Positions 8,583-17,183 of a stretch of 64,000 nt of DNA are shown here, one piece after another (the stretch's first letter is position 1; each line of letters begins with the position of its first letter). Both the position numbers and the translations under genes were made by a program. The notes under the pieces were generated by a model that saw only the letters and a list, made by a program, of their open reading frames with translations, had not been told where the DNA came from and made no database searches. Origin of the DNA: Paenibacillus athensensis (lineage in GTDB: Bacteria; Bacillota; Bacilli; Paenibacillales; NBRC-103111); assembly GCF_004514475.2 (NCBI RefSeq), contig NZ_MYFO02000015.1:1-64000 (forward strand), read 5' to 3'.

Positions 8583-9608
8583 TTATAACGGTTCGACCTG
8601 CAGGTTGCAGGTTTGGCGGATGATCAGCTCCGGCTCCACCATGACCGAGCTCGACGAAAGCTGATTGTTGATCAGATCAAATAGCATCAAAGCTGCCAGC
8701 AAGCCGATTTTTTCCTTGTCCTGGCGTACTGTCGTCAGCGGCGGATCGATATATTTGCAAGCTTCAATGTCATCGCAGCCGATAATCGCGACATCGTGAG
8801 GCGTCGAATAGCCGTGTTCCTTCAGTGCGCGCATCGCGCCGATCGCCAGAAGATCGGATGCTGCGAACAAGGCGGTTGGCGGCGGTCCCTGCTGCAAGAT
8901 GCTGCTCATCGCCGTGTAGCCGCTCTCTTCAAAGAAATCGGAGCCGTTGGCGAACCAGTTGTCGTTGATGGTCAAGCCGAAATTTTGCATCGCTTGCTTG
9001 AACGATTCCTCGCGCATCTTGGAAATCGGGCTCATCGTTGCGCCGAGGAAGCCGATTTCCTTGTAGCCCTGAAGGTAAAACTGCTCGACGACCTTGTAAG
9101 CGATTTTCGAATTGTCCGACATGATGAAGCCCGAACGCTTGCCCTTGAGCTCCAGGTCGATGCCGATGCATGGAATGTCGCTTTGATCCAGCTCGCTGAT
9201 GCTTGGCTCCAGCTCATTGCCGTTGATCAGCACGCAGCCGTCGACTTGATAATAGTTGCAGCGGGCCAAGTAGTCCTCGCCGGCGCTATGAAACTTTTCG
9301 TTGGAAAAGAAAATAAGATCGTAGCCAAGCAGGCCGATTCGTTTCTTGAAGGAGTTGATGACATCTATAAAGAAAAGATGATTGAATTCCGCATTCACCT
9401 TGCCGGCGTAAATGACGCCGATCAAATTGGACTTTTTCGCCGCGGAAGCCCGCGAGGAAAAGGATGGCTGATAGCGATGCTCCTCAATAATTTTCATGAC
9501 GCGCTGCTTGGTCTCTTCGCTGACGTCGTCGTAGTTGTTTAAAATTTTCGATACCGTCGATATGGAGACGCCGGCCAGCTTGGCAATTTCCTTAATTGTA
9601 ATTTTCAT
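8583..9608 (-). CDS. LacI/GalR-family transcriptional regulator
   Basis: A 341-aa sugar-responsive repressor. Residues 1-60 hold the LacI helix-turn-helix (KEIAKLAGVSISTVSKILNN) and hinge helix; the rest is a periplasmic-binding-protein-like effector domain (about 62-338). I place the start at 9608, not at the longer reading frame opening at 9758, because MKITIKEIAKLAG is the usual family start and a GAGGTGAG ribosome site precedes it. The gene sits between the GH9-like and chemoreceptor genes, and CGAAA/TTTCG palindromes lie in several promoters of the locus and near its own, so it is the likely local regulator and probably autoregulated. The inducer is probably a beta-glucan oligosaccharide (inference). 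Confidence 0.9.
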   Translation of the reverse strand: MKITIKEIAKLAGVSISTVSKILNNYDDVSEETKQRVMKIIEEHRYQPSFSSRASAAKKSNLIGVIYAGKVNAEFNHLFFIDVINSFKKRIGLLGYDLIFFSNEKFHSAGEDYLARCNYYQVDGCVLINGNELEPSISELDQSDIPCIGIDLELKGKRSGFIMSDNSKIAYKVVEQFYLQGYKEIGFLGATMSPISKMREESFKQAMQNFGLTINDNWFANGSDFFEESGYTAMSSILQQGPPPTALFAASDLLAIGAMRALKEHGYSTPHDVAIIGCDDIEACKYIDPPLTTVRQDKEKIGLLAALMLFDLINNQLSSSSVMVEPELIIRQTCNLQVEPL

Positions 9609-9648
9609 AATGCTCACCTCGTTCTGTCTCCGAAAGCTTTTTCGTTTA

Positions 9649-9697
9649 ATGAAAGTTTTCGTTAATTTTATATTATCATATTGAGCAATTTCGTCAA
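9649..9697 (-). promoter_or_regulatory. Promoter and operator of the LacI-type regulator gene
   Basis: On the minus strand TTGACG (9692-9697) and TAATAT (9670-9675) are spaced by 16 bases. Just downstream of the -10 lies AACGAAAACTTTCATT (9649-9664), a palindrome like those of the structural-gene promoters. This placement fits negative autoregulation. Confidence 0.55.
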
Positions 9698-9841
9698 TTG
9701 AATTTGTGCCTGAAAACGAAAAAACAGCAAAAAAACATAATATAACGCAATAAAACACCTAAAAAGCAAATCAAAGTGCATGTACATGGCAGACATTACC
9801 ACCGTTAATTTTTTCAATGATAGTACGTTCTGCTAAAATTT

Positions 9842-9894
9842 ATGAAAACTTTCGAAAAATCCACCTTTACAACAACGAAATTTTCGCCGATAAT
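9842..9894 (+). promoter_or_regulatory. Promoter and operators of the chemoreceptor gene
   Basis: TTTACA (9866-9871) and GATAAT (9889-9894) are 17 bases apart, and the palindrome CGAAATTTTCG fills spacer positions 5-15. A second half-related palindrome, TGAAAACTTTCGAAA, lies upstream at 9842-9856. The layout copies the ABC-importer promoter at 12327-12355, including the -35 sequence and the phase of the palindrome. Confidence 0.6.
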
Positions 9895-9970
9895 GGGGTA
9901 AAATAAGCATGCTGCGTTCTGCGTCTCTCCACAATCATGTCGGTTGAGGGGCGACGGAAGCGGCCGGTGA

Positions 9971-10016
9971 AGAGAGACTATTGCGCGGATCGCGCCGGGC
10001 TCTCTTTCCTTTTTAC
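9971..10016 (+). terminator. Terminator-like hairpin in the chemoreceptor leader
   Basis: AGAGAG/CTCTCT forms an outer stem and GCGCG/CGCGC an inner stem, followed by TTTCCTTTTT. It lies between the promoter and the start codon, so it could attenuate transcription; the outer stem is only 6 bp and the T tract is interrupted. Confidence 0.4.
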
Positions 10017-10040
10017 ACCATCTAAAAGTGAGGGGACAAC

Positions 10041-12170
10041 ATGAAGAAGTCGAAGGTGGTTCCGAAGAGCATTCCTGGGAGAAGCAAGGCGCGGGAGCTG
10101 CTGCAAGCGGTGCGGCGCGGCGGGCGCTGGCGTTGGCCGGGCTTGCTGAATTCGGTGGGCAAGAAGCTGTTTTTGCTGTTCTTCGTCAGCATCGTGCTGT
10201 TTGTAGGCGTATCGGGGATTACGTCGTATCAAATATCCGGCTCCGTCGTCAAGTCGAAATATGCCGAAGCCACGCAGCAGACGATCCAGGAGGCGACGCA
10301 AAAGCTGGACATCTTGTTCCAATTGTATGAGGGTCTGGTGCTGCAAACTGGAACGAACTCGCAGATTCAGGATTATGCCAAGCTGATTTTCGAGAAAAAA
10401 GAGACGAGCGCAGTTGGCATCATTACCAATCTGAACAAAGTGAAGGCTTCGCTGCGCAGCAGCCGGCTGACGCTGCCGGGCATCGACAGCATCTCGATCA
10501 TTCCCGAGGACATGCCGGACATGGTGTTCGAAGGCGGCGACTTGCCGGGGACGGTCCCGCGTGCCGGTCTGAACGAGCTGGGCTGGTATCACGCCATGCT
10601 GGAATCCAAGGATAAGCCGATTTGGCTGGCGACGAATCCGCAAGGGCATATTTACGAAACCGGGCATCCGGTGATTGCGGTCGGCAAGGTGTTTACGAAT
10701 TATTATTCGAACAAGTCGGTTGTGGTGGTCGTTGAGGTCAATACGAAGGTGCTGGAGCAGCAGCTCGGCGGGATCGACCTGGGCACGGATAGCGCTGTGA
10801 CGATTGTAGGAGCGGACGGCAATACGATTTACCAGAAGGAACAGGAGAAGATCGGCACGCCGTCGCCTTTCAAGGTGAAGGCAGACGGAGGCGTTGCGTA
10901 TCAGGACGCCGAGGACGGACGATCCTTTCTCACGGTCAGCTCGCCGTCGGAGCGTACCGGCTGGAGCGTGCTCGGATTCGTGCCGGTGAGCGAAACGCTG
11001 AAGGATATGGACAGTATCTTCTACGCAACGCTGGTGATTGCGCTGGTTTCGGGCGTTTTCGCTTTGGTGATCGGCAACGTTGCGGTTCGGATGTTCGGCA
11101 AGCCGCTTGTCCGGCTGCGCAATCTGATGCGTTCCGGCGAGGAAGGCGATTTGAGCGTTCGCGCCAGCTTCGTATCCAATGACGAGATCGGCCAGCTTAG
11201 CGACAGCTTTAACCGGATGATGACGAAAATCAACGAGCTGCTTAGCCATACCCGCAGTTCGGCGAATCAGGTCCTGGAGATGTCGGCACAGCTTACGGAG
11301 GTTTCCGAGAAAACGGCGCATACCGCGCAAGAGGTGTCGCTGGTGATGGGGCAAATTGCCGACGGCACGTCGCATTTGGCGCAGGAGGCCGAGACGAGCA
11401 ACAATATGAGCTTGACGATCAACGACAAGATTCACGATGTGGTGGAAGCGAATGAAGAGATGCACCGGCTGGCGGACAAAGTGCAGTCTTCAAGCGAAGC
11501 TGGCGTGCGCTATTTGCTGGAGGTCGTCGGCCATGCCGAGCAGACGGATCAGATGACGCGGGAAATGGCGGAAAAGGTGGAATCGCTCAAGGCAAGCGCG
11601 GAGTCGATTCGCAGCATCGTCGATTTGCTGAAAAATATTTCGCAGCAAACGAATGTGCTTTCGTTGAATGCCAATATTGAAGCGGCGCGGGCCGGCGCGG
11701 CGGGCAAAGGATTTGCTGTCATTTCGAACGAAATTCGCAGTTTGGCCGATCAATCCAAGGAGTCGCTGAAGGTCGTCGAGCAGTTCACGCTCAATATCCA
11801 GCAGGAGGTGGACGGCACGGTGGGCGTGCTGACGCGGGCCCGGCCGCTGTTTGCGCGGCAAATCAGCGCGGTGCGCGAGTCCGGCACGATTTTTCAGCAG
11901 GTCGAGCAGCGAATGGGCGAGTACAAGAGCCAGCTGGAGCTGGTGTCTGCCCATATCGGTACGCTGCAGGGCATTCAGGCGAAGATGAACGAGACGATCA
12001 GCGGCGTCAGCGCGGTATCCGAGGAGGCAATGGCATCGACGGAGGAGGTTGCTTCGCTTACCGAAAACCAGCTTTTCGTGAGCCGCGAGGTGGTCGATAT
12101 TGCCCGTCAGCTGGAGCGGCTTTCCGAGGGATTGTCGGTGAATTTGTCCAAATTTAAGGTCAAAGAGTAG
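10041..12170 (+). CDS. Methyl-accepting chemotaxis protein (transmembrane chemoreceptor)
   Basis: A 709-aa chemoreceptor. After a basic N-terminus there is a membrane helix at about 43-62, an extracellular region of about 260 residues with the pattern of a dCache_1 sensor (for example [15 protein letters not shown]), a second membrane helix at about 328-350, a HAMP domain (to about 405) and a cytoplasmic coiled-coil signalling domain. The hairpin tip that contacts CheA/CheW is present near residue 534 ([18 protein letters not shown], then [18 protein letters not shown]). A GAGGGG ribosome site precedes the start. Lying inside the glucan locus with the same type of operator as the importer, it probably directs cells to glucan products, sensed directly or through the binding protein (inference). 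Confidence 0.93.
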   Translation: MKKSKVVPKSIPGRSKARELLQAVRRGGRWRWPGLLNSVGKKLFLLFFVSIVLFVGVSGITSYQISGSVVKSKYAEATQQTIQEATQKLDILFQLYEGLVLQTGTNSQIQDYAKLIFEKKETSAVGIITNLNKVKASLRSSRLTLPGIDSISIIPEDMPDMVFEGGDLPGTVPRAGLNELGWYHAMLESKDKPIWLATNPQGHIYETGHPVIAVGKVFTNYYSNKSVVVVVEVNTKVLEQQLGGIDLGTDSAVTIVGADGNTIYQKEQEKIGTPSPFKVKADGGVAYQDAEDGRSFLTVSSPSERTGWSVLGFVPVSETLKDMDSIFYATLVIALVSGVFALVIGNVAVRMFGKPLVRLRNLMRSGEEGDLSVRASFVSNDEIGQLSDSFNRMMTKINELLSHTRSSANQVLEMSAQLTEVSEKTAHTAQEVSLVMGQIADGTSHLAQEAETSNNMSLTINDKIHDVVEANEEMHRLADKVQSSSEAGVRYLLEVVGHAEQTDQMTREMAEKVESLKASAESIRSIVDLLKNISQQTNVLSLNANIEAARAGAAGKGFAVISNEIRSLADQSKESLKVVEQFTLNIQQEVDGTVGVLTRARPLFARQISAVRESGTIFQQVEQRMGEYKSQLELVSAHIGTLQGIQAKMNETISGVSAVSEEAMASTEEVASLTENQLFVSREVVDIARQLERLSEGLSVNLSKFKVKE

Positions 12171-12326
12171 GTATTCGTGGAAGAAAGCGGATACACAGAC
12201 GTTAACTCGAAATATTTTTCGAGCGTGATTTCGTGCTTTTTCGCTGCTTGGTCCAGAATTTGTCGAATGAAAGCGGAATTACGCATATTTTCACGAAAAA
12301 TAGTACAGGGTATTTAAAAAAAGTAC

Positions 12327-12355
12327 TTTACATTTACGAAAATTTCGGTAATAAT
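12327..12355 (+). promoter_or_regulatory. Promoter and operator of the ABC-importer operon
   Basis: TTTACA (12327-12332) and AATAAT (12350-12355) are 17 bases apart. The spacer holds TTACGAAAATTTCGG, with CGAAA starting at spacer position 5 exactly as in the chemoreceptor promoter. A repressor bound here would cover both promoter boxes. Confidence 0.62.
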
Positions 12356-12415
12356 ATGGTTGTGGGACGAAACAATTTCAGAACAATACTCAAGAAGACT
12401 CAAGGGGGAAATGAA

Positions 12416-13774
12416 ATGCTTAAAAAATGGTCTGTAGGACTCGTATCCGTAGTCGTAGCGGCATCTCTCGCCGGTTGCGGCGGAACCAGCACGGATTCCG
12501 GCAGCAGCGCAACAACATCGCCAGCTGCAACCGACGCGCCGAAAACTGATTCGGGCAAAGCGGTAACGCTGAAAGTGATTCACTGGAAAAACGAGGCGGC
12601 CAACAAATGGTTTGACAAATTCAACAAAAAATTCGAAGAGAAGTACCCGAACATCAAAATCGACTACACGACGGTTCCTTCCGACGATACGTTCAAACAA
12701 CTGCAACAAACGCGTATCCAAGCGAATGACGTTGACGTCATCACGAACCTGTCCGCTCTGGTAGGCGCACCTGCCGACTGGTCGAAAGGCGCAGCCGACC
12801 CAACTTGGAAACAATGGATCGACGCCGGCCTGATCGCCGACCTGTCCGACCAACCATTCATCAAAAACTACACGCCTGAGTCGATTAAAGACGGCGGCAC
12901 TTACAATGGAAAAGTCTACGGTATCACAACCGGTTCGGTTGCGTTCTCGGGTCTCTTCTACAATAAACAAATTTTCAGCGACAATGGCTTGAAAGTTCCT
13001 ACTACTTGGGATGAGTTCGTAGCTGTATGCGACGCGCTGAAAGCGAAAGGCATCGCGCCAATCGGTTTCGCCGGCAAAGACATCTGGCCGATCAACCTGG
13101 CGGTTCAAGGTCTGCAAGCAAGCGTTCACAAGGATCAGCTGAGCTACATCAAAGGCTTGTGGGACGGTTCCAACAAGTTTAACGATGCCGAGTCGATGGA
13201 TATCCTGACGAAAGCTCAAAAAATGATGGGTTATGCAGTTGACGGCTTCATGGGTGTTGACTACGGCTCTCTGCCAGGTCTGTTCGCTCAAGGTAAAGTA
13301 GCTATGATCGCTGACGGTACTTGGGACGCTCCAACGATTGCCGCTGCCAACCCTAACCTGAAATTCGGTTACTTCCCGATTCCAGGCAGCAGCGACGCCG
13401 CTCAAAACAAATCGCTTGCCGGTAAATATGACATGACGTTCATGGTTGCCGAAAAATCGAAAAACAAAGAAGCAGCCCTGCAATACCTGAGCTTCTTCTC
13501 CGAGCCGGCTAACTACGCTGAATACGTTAACGACGTAGGCTTCCTGCCAGTTCAACCGAACGTTGATCTGAAAAGCGAATTCATCAAAGAACTGACGCCT
13601 AACATGGAAGGCTTCAAACTGGCATGGGATCAGCTCTTCATCAACCGTAACAATGCTGGTGAGCACGTAGCTGGATCCAGCGTTCATGCTGAGTTCCTGG
13701 CTCCTGCAGGTCCAATCAAAACCGTTCAAGAGCTGGCTGATCTCTCGCAAAAAGAGTGGGACGCAGCGAAGTAA
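12416..13774 (+). CDS. Sugar ABC transporter substrate-binding lipoprotein
   Basis: The extracytoplasmic binding protein of a CUT1 carbohydrate importer, 452 aa. The N-terminus has a lipoprotein signal with lipobox LAGC (Cys about residue 21), then a Ser/Thr/Ala-rich linker and a family 1 solute-binding fold (about 45-445). The start at 12416 follows AAGGGGGA; the frame is open further upstream but without family sequence. The codon choice (many AAA, CTG and GCT) is more biased than in neighbours, as in strongly expressed genes. Two permease genes follow, but a stem-loop separates them from this gene, so the binding protein is probably made in excess. The ligand is inferred from context to be beta-glucan oligosaccharides. 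Confidence 0.9.
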   Translation: MLKKWSVGLVSVVVAASLAGCGGTSTDSGSSATTSPAATDAPKTDSGKAVTLKVIHWKNEAANKWFDKFNKKFEEKYPNIKIDYTTVPSDDTFKQLQQTRIQANDVDVITNLSALVGAPADWSKGAADPTWKQWIDAGLIADLSDQPFIKNYTPESIKDGGTYNGKVYGITTGSVAFSGLFYNKQIFSDNGLKVPTTWDEFVAVCDALKAKGIAPIGFAGKDIWPINLAVQGLQASVHKDQLSYIKGLWDGSNKFNDAESMDILTKAQKMMGYAVDGFMGVDYGSLPGLFAQGKVAMIADGTWDAPTIAAANPNLKFGYFPIPGSSDAAQNKSLAGKYDMTFMVAEKSKNKEAALQYLSFFSEPANYAEYVNDVGFLPVQPNVDLKSEFIKELTPNMEGFKLAWDQLFINRNNAGEHVAGSSVHAEFLAPAGPIKTVQELADLSQKEWDAAK

Positions 13775-13796
13775 TAATCGAATAAGCCTTTAACCT

Positions 13797-13832
13797 GATT
13801 TAGGGTCTGAGCAACTTGTCAGGCCCTAAATC
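13797..13832 (+). terminator. Intercistronic stem-loop between binding-protein and permease genes
   Basis: GATTTAGGG pairs with CCCTAAATC and the stem continues with CTGA/TCAG. No T tract follows. Such a structure usually protects the upstream mRNA from decay or gives partial termination, which fits unequal expression of binding protein and permeases. Confidence 0.7.
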
Positions 13833-13869
13833 TATAACAAAACAGCTATGACTGGAATGAGGTGTGAAG

Positions 13870-14760
13870 ATGTATCCATTCGCAAGAGGGTTTGGCAAGC
13901 ATGTGCCACTGCTGCTTCTTTTGCTTCCCCTGGGTTTGTATGTACTGTTCGGATTGCTGCCGTCACTCGGCACAGTGGTGTTTTCCTTCACAAATATGAC
14001 CGGTTTGCCAGGTCAAGATTGGCATTTTGTCGGATGGCACAATTTCCATCGTTTCTTTTTCTCCTCTGACCAGCATGAGCGTCTTGTCGCGATTCGCCGC
14101 ACGCTCGTTTTCTCGGCAGCGGTTACGGTTTTGCAAAACGGCATCGCGTTGTTTGTCGCCGTATTAATTAACCAGCGCCTGAAGGGCGATTCCTTTTACC
14201 GCGCGGTATTTTTTCTCCCGGTTGTACTCGGTGTTACGGTTTCCGGCTTGATCTGGAAAATGATGTTTAACTCGATGGATGGTCCCGTGCAAAAATTGAT
14301 CGGACTGTTCGGCTGGCATTCGAATTTCTTGGGCAGCTACGACGCTGCGTTCCCGCTCGTTATTTTCGTGCAAATCTGGATGTACATGGGCTACTCGATG
14401 GTGATCTTTCTCGCCGGTTTGCAAACGATTCCAAAAGACTTGTACGAAGCCGGTTATATTGATGGCACGACGCCTTGGCAAGCTTTCCGCAATATTACAT
14501 TCCCGCTGATCGCTCCATCCTTTACGGTCAACATTCTGTTGTCAATGATCGGCGCTCTGCAAACCTTTGATACGATTTTTGTTCTGACACAAGGCAAATT
14601 CTACACCAACACCCTCGCGGTGGACGTGTTTAACGCAGCGTTTAACGGCACCCTTGATCTGGGTTACGCTTCCTCTGTTGCTATGATTCAGTTCGTATTC
14701 GTGTTCGTGGTCGTCATCGTTTCCCAGTATTACCTGAGAAAAAGAGAGGTGCAGATGTAA
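13870..14760 (+). CDS. Sugar ABC transporter permease (MalF/UgpA type)
   Basis: An inner-membrane subunit of the CUT1 importer, about 296 aa with six predicted membrane helices (first at about residues 13-35). The EAA loop that docks on the ATPase is seen in YEAGYIDGTTPWQAFRNITFP near residue 200. I prefer the ATG at 13870, which has GAGGTG five bases upstream; a GTG at 13864 in frame is possible. The stop overlaps the start of the next permease by one base, so the two are translationally coupled. No ATPase gene is nearby; Firmicute CUT1 importers often share one MsmX-type ATPase encoded elsewhere. Confidence 0.92.
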   Translation: MYPFARGFGKHVPLLLLLLPLGLYVLFGLLPSLGTVVFSFTNMTGLPGQDWHFVGWHNFHRFFFSSDQHERLVAIRRTLVFSAAVTVLQNGIALFVAVLINQRLKGDSFYRAVFFLPVVLGVTVSGLIWKMMFNSMDGPVQKLIGLFGWHSNFLGSYDAAFPLVIFVQIWMYMGYSMVIFLAGLQTIPKDLYEAGYIDGTTPWQAFRNITFPLIAPSFTVNILLSMIGALQTFDTIFVLTQGKFYTNTLAVDVFNAAFNGTLDLGYASSVAMIQFVFVFVVVIVSQYYLRKREVQM

Positions 14761-15578
14761 TGAAGGTGAATCGTACGCTGCAGATTGCCTCTTATATTGT
14801 TATTTTGGTGCTGATCGCGCTTTACGTGATTCCGCTGTTTCTGGTTCTGAACACATCGGTGAAAACGGTGGAGGAGTTCAATTTAAGTCCGAACGCTCTG
14901 GCCACCTCCATTCATTTGGGCAATTTTGTGAAAGCCTGGCAGCTTGGCAATTTTGAAAAATACTTCTTGAACAGCTTGCTGTACACGTCTGTTGCTACTG
15001 TACTGACCGTTCTGCTCTCGCTGTTTGCTGCTTTCCCGCTTGCCCGGGGTTATGTCAAATGGAGCTCAGCCATTTACTTATTTTTCTTGCTTTCGATTTT
15101 CCTGCCGAACCCGATGGTTCCGCAGTTCAAAATGATTCAATGGATGCATCTGTATAACAATCCGATCGGTTACATGATTCTCAAAACGACGGGAACCGGC
15201 ATCGTATTCATGATGTTCGTCGGTTACATTAAATCGATTTCGAGAGATTTGGACGAAGCGGCCGGCATGGACGGCTGCGGCTACGGACGCTTCCTGTTCT
15301 CCATCGTGTTCCCGCTGATGAAGCCGGTGGTGGCGACAGGCATTACGCTGACGGCGATTCAGACATGGAACGATATCATCGGTCCGACGATTTATTTGTC
15401 CAACGAAAAATATGCGCCGGTGACGAAGGGGCTGTTCAGCTTCTACGGGCAATACACGAACCAGTGGCCGCTGCTGGCGTGCGGCATCATGATCATTGTG
15501 CTTCCGCTGATTATTCTTTATCTGTTCGTACAGCGCTATCTGGTAGACGGTGCTTTGGCCGGTGCGGTGAAATCGTAA
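14760..15578 (+). CDS. Sugar ABC transporter permease (MalG/UgpE type)
   Basis: The second membrane subunit of the importer, 272 aa with six predicted helices. The EAA loop reads LDEAAGMDGCGYGRFLFSIVFP near residue 165-185. Its ATG shares a base with the preceding TAA stop (TAATG), a tight coupling seen in many importers. The beta-glucosidase gene follows after 48 bases, so import and first intracellular hydrolysis are in one transcript. Confidence 0.93.
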   Translation: MKVNRTLQIASYIVILVLIALYVIPLFLVLNTSVKTVEEFNLSPNALATSIHLGNFVKAWQLGNFEKYFLNSLLYTSVATVLTVLLSLFAAFPLARGYVKWSSAIYLFFLLSIFLPNPMVPQFKMIQWMHLYNNPIGYMILKTTGTGIVFMMFVGYIKSISRDLDEAAGMDGCGYGRFLFSIVFPLMKPVVATGITLTAIQTWNDIIGPTIYLSNEKYAPVTKGLFSFYGQYTNQWPLLACGIMIIVLPLIILYLFVQRYLVDGALAGAVKS

Positions 15579-15626
15579 GCCGCCGGAGGAGAACTACAAA
15601 ATACAAGGGCAAGTGGGGAGAGCTGT

Positions 15627-16988
15627 ATGAGTCGTTTTTTACAGGATTTTATATGGGGAACGGCAACCTCATCTTACCAGATTGAGGGAGCCGCTTACGA
15701 GGACGGCAAAAAGGCATCGATTTGGGATACCTTTTGCCAAGTGCCCGGACGTATTGTGAATAACGATCACGGCGAGGTGGCCTGTGATCACTACCACTTA
15801 TATAAGGAAGACATCGCGCTTTTAAAAGAACTGAATATGCAGTCGTACCGCTTTTCGGTGTGCTGGCCGCGGATTTTCCCCGACGGTGCCGGCAAACCGA
15901 ACGAAAAAGGGCTTGATTTCTACAAACGGGTTGTTGACGAGCTGCACAAGCAGCAGATTCATCCGCTATTGACGTTGTATCACTGGGATCTGCCGCAGGC
16001 GCTGCAAGAAAAGGGCGGCTGGGCGAATCGCGATACGGTGGAGCGCTTTGGTGAGTTCAGCTCCTACATGTATGAGCAGTTTGGCGACGTGATCAACGAT
16101 TGGGTGACGATCAACGAGCCTTGGGTTATTTCGTATCTCGGACATTACACCGGCGAGCACGCTCCCGGAATTACCGATATATCCGCCTTTCTGAAGTCGG
16201 CTCATAATGTGCTGCTGGCGCATGGCGAAGGCGTGCAGCGCTTCCGTCAAAGCAAGGCGAAGCACGGCAAGATCGGCATTGTACTGAATGTGGCGCAGGT
16301 GTATCCGGCCAGCGATTCGGCGGAAGACCGTCAAGCGGCTCATGTGTGGGACGGCCTATTGAACGCTTGGTTCATCGATCCTGTCTTCAAGGGGCGTTAT
16401 CCGCAGTACATGCAGGATTTGTACGGCAAGCTGACCGACCTGAGCTTCATTCAACCCGGCGATCTGGAATTCATCTCGCAAAAAACGGATTTCCTCGGCA
16501 TCAATTATTATTCGGTAGCCCGCGTCAAGCAGGGCGACAGCGCATTCGGTACGGAGCTGGTCAAGGTGGCCGAGCCGGTCACGCATATGGATTGGGAAAT
16601 CGCTCCGCAAGGACTGGTCGATATCCTCAAGCGGCTGTCGGCCGATACTGAAGGAAAGCTGCCGATCATTGTAACCGAAAACGGAGCCGTGTACGACGAT
16701 GTCGTAACGCCGGAAGGCGAGGTTCATGATGACGAGCGTCTTGATTATGTGAAAAAGCATATCGAGGCCTGTCAGCAGGCCATTGCCGAAGGCGTCGACT
16801 TGCGCGGGTACTACATCTGGTCGATGTTGGACAATTTCGAATGGGCGTTTGGCTATGATAAACGGTTCGGCATGGTGCATGTCGATTTCGAGACGCTGAA
16901 GCGCACTCCGAAAAAAACCGCTTACTGGTACCGTGATTTCATTAAAAACAGCACGACGGGATCGGTTGTAGACACTGCCTCCAGATAA
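15627..16988 (+). CDS. GH1 beta-glucosidase, cytoplasmic
   Basis: A 453-aa family 1 glycosidase, the usual length for bacterial BglA/BglB enzymes, without a signal peptide. The typical N-terminus FIWGTATSSYQIEGA is present. The acid/base Glu164 lies in TINEPW and the nucleophile Glu near residue 351 in VTENGA; the aglycone-side motif SMLDNFEWAFGYDKRFGMVHVD is intact. A GGGGAG ribosome site precedes the start. It follows the importer genes and would split imported beta-linked glucose oligomers from the non-reducing end. A 6-phospho-beta-glucosidase role is less likely because the uptake system is ABC rather than PTS. Confidence 0.95.
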   Translation: MSRFLQDFIWGTATSSYQIEGAAYEDGKKASIWDTFCQVPGRIVNNDHGEVACDHYHLYKEDIALLKELNMQSYRFSVCWPRIFPDGAGKPNEKGLDFYKRVVDELHKQQIHPLLTLYHWDLPQALQEKGGWANRDTVERFGEFSSYMYEQFGDVINDWVTINEPWVISYLGHYTGEHAPGITDISAFLKSAHNVLLAHGEGVQRFRQSKAKHGKIGIVLNVAQVYPASDSAEDRQAAHVWDGLLNAWFIDPVFKGRYPQYMQDLYGKLTDLSFIQPGDLEFISQKTDFLGINYYSVARVKQGDSAFGTELVKVAEPVTHMDWEIAPQGLVDILKRLSADTEGKLPIIVTENGAVYDDVVTPEGEVHDDERLDYVKKHIEACQQAIAEGVDLRGYYIWSMLDNFEWAFGYDKRFGMVHVDFETLKRTPKKTAYWYRDFIKNSTTGSVVDTASR

Positions 16989-16993
16989 AAGGA

Positions 16994-17020
16994 TGAGGGC
17001 AGCCGAGCCGGCTGCTCTCT
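16994..17020 (+). terminator. Probable terminator after the beta-glucosidase gene
   Basis: GAGGGCAGCC pairs with GGCTGCTCTC around a short loop and is followed by TGTTT. The T tract is weak, so partial read-through to the surface-glucanase gene is possible. A second small hairpin, ACTCC/GGAGT followed by TTTTTCT, lies at about 17078-17096 in the same gap. Confidence 0.55.
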
Positions 17021-17183
17021 GTTTCATCCTGTGATGTCCAGCTTCCGCGTAAAATGCGGTCGTTCCATGTCGAAGGACTCCATCCGGAGTTTTTCTATAA
17101 AGCTTTTCCGTTGCGTTCGGTGTTTATACCCGGCGTAACAGCTGCTTCAACACGTTTATTTCAGGAAGGAGCAAGTAAGATTT

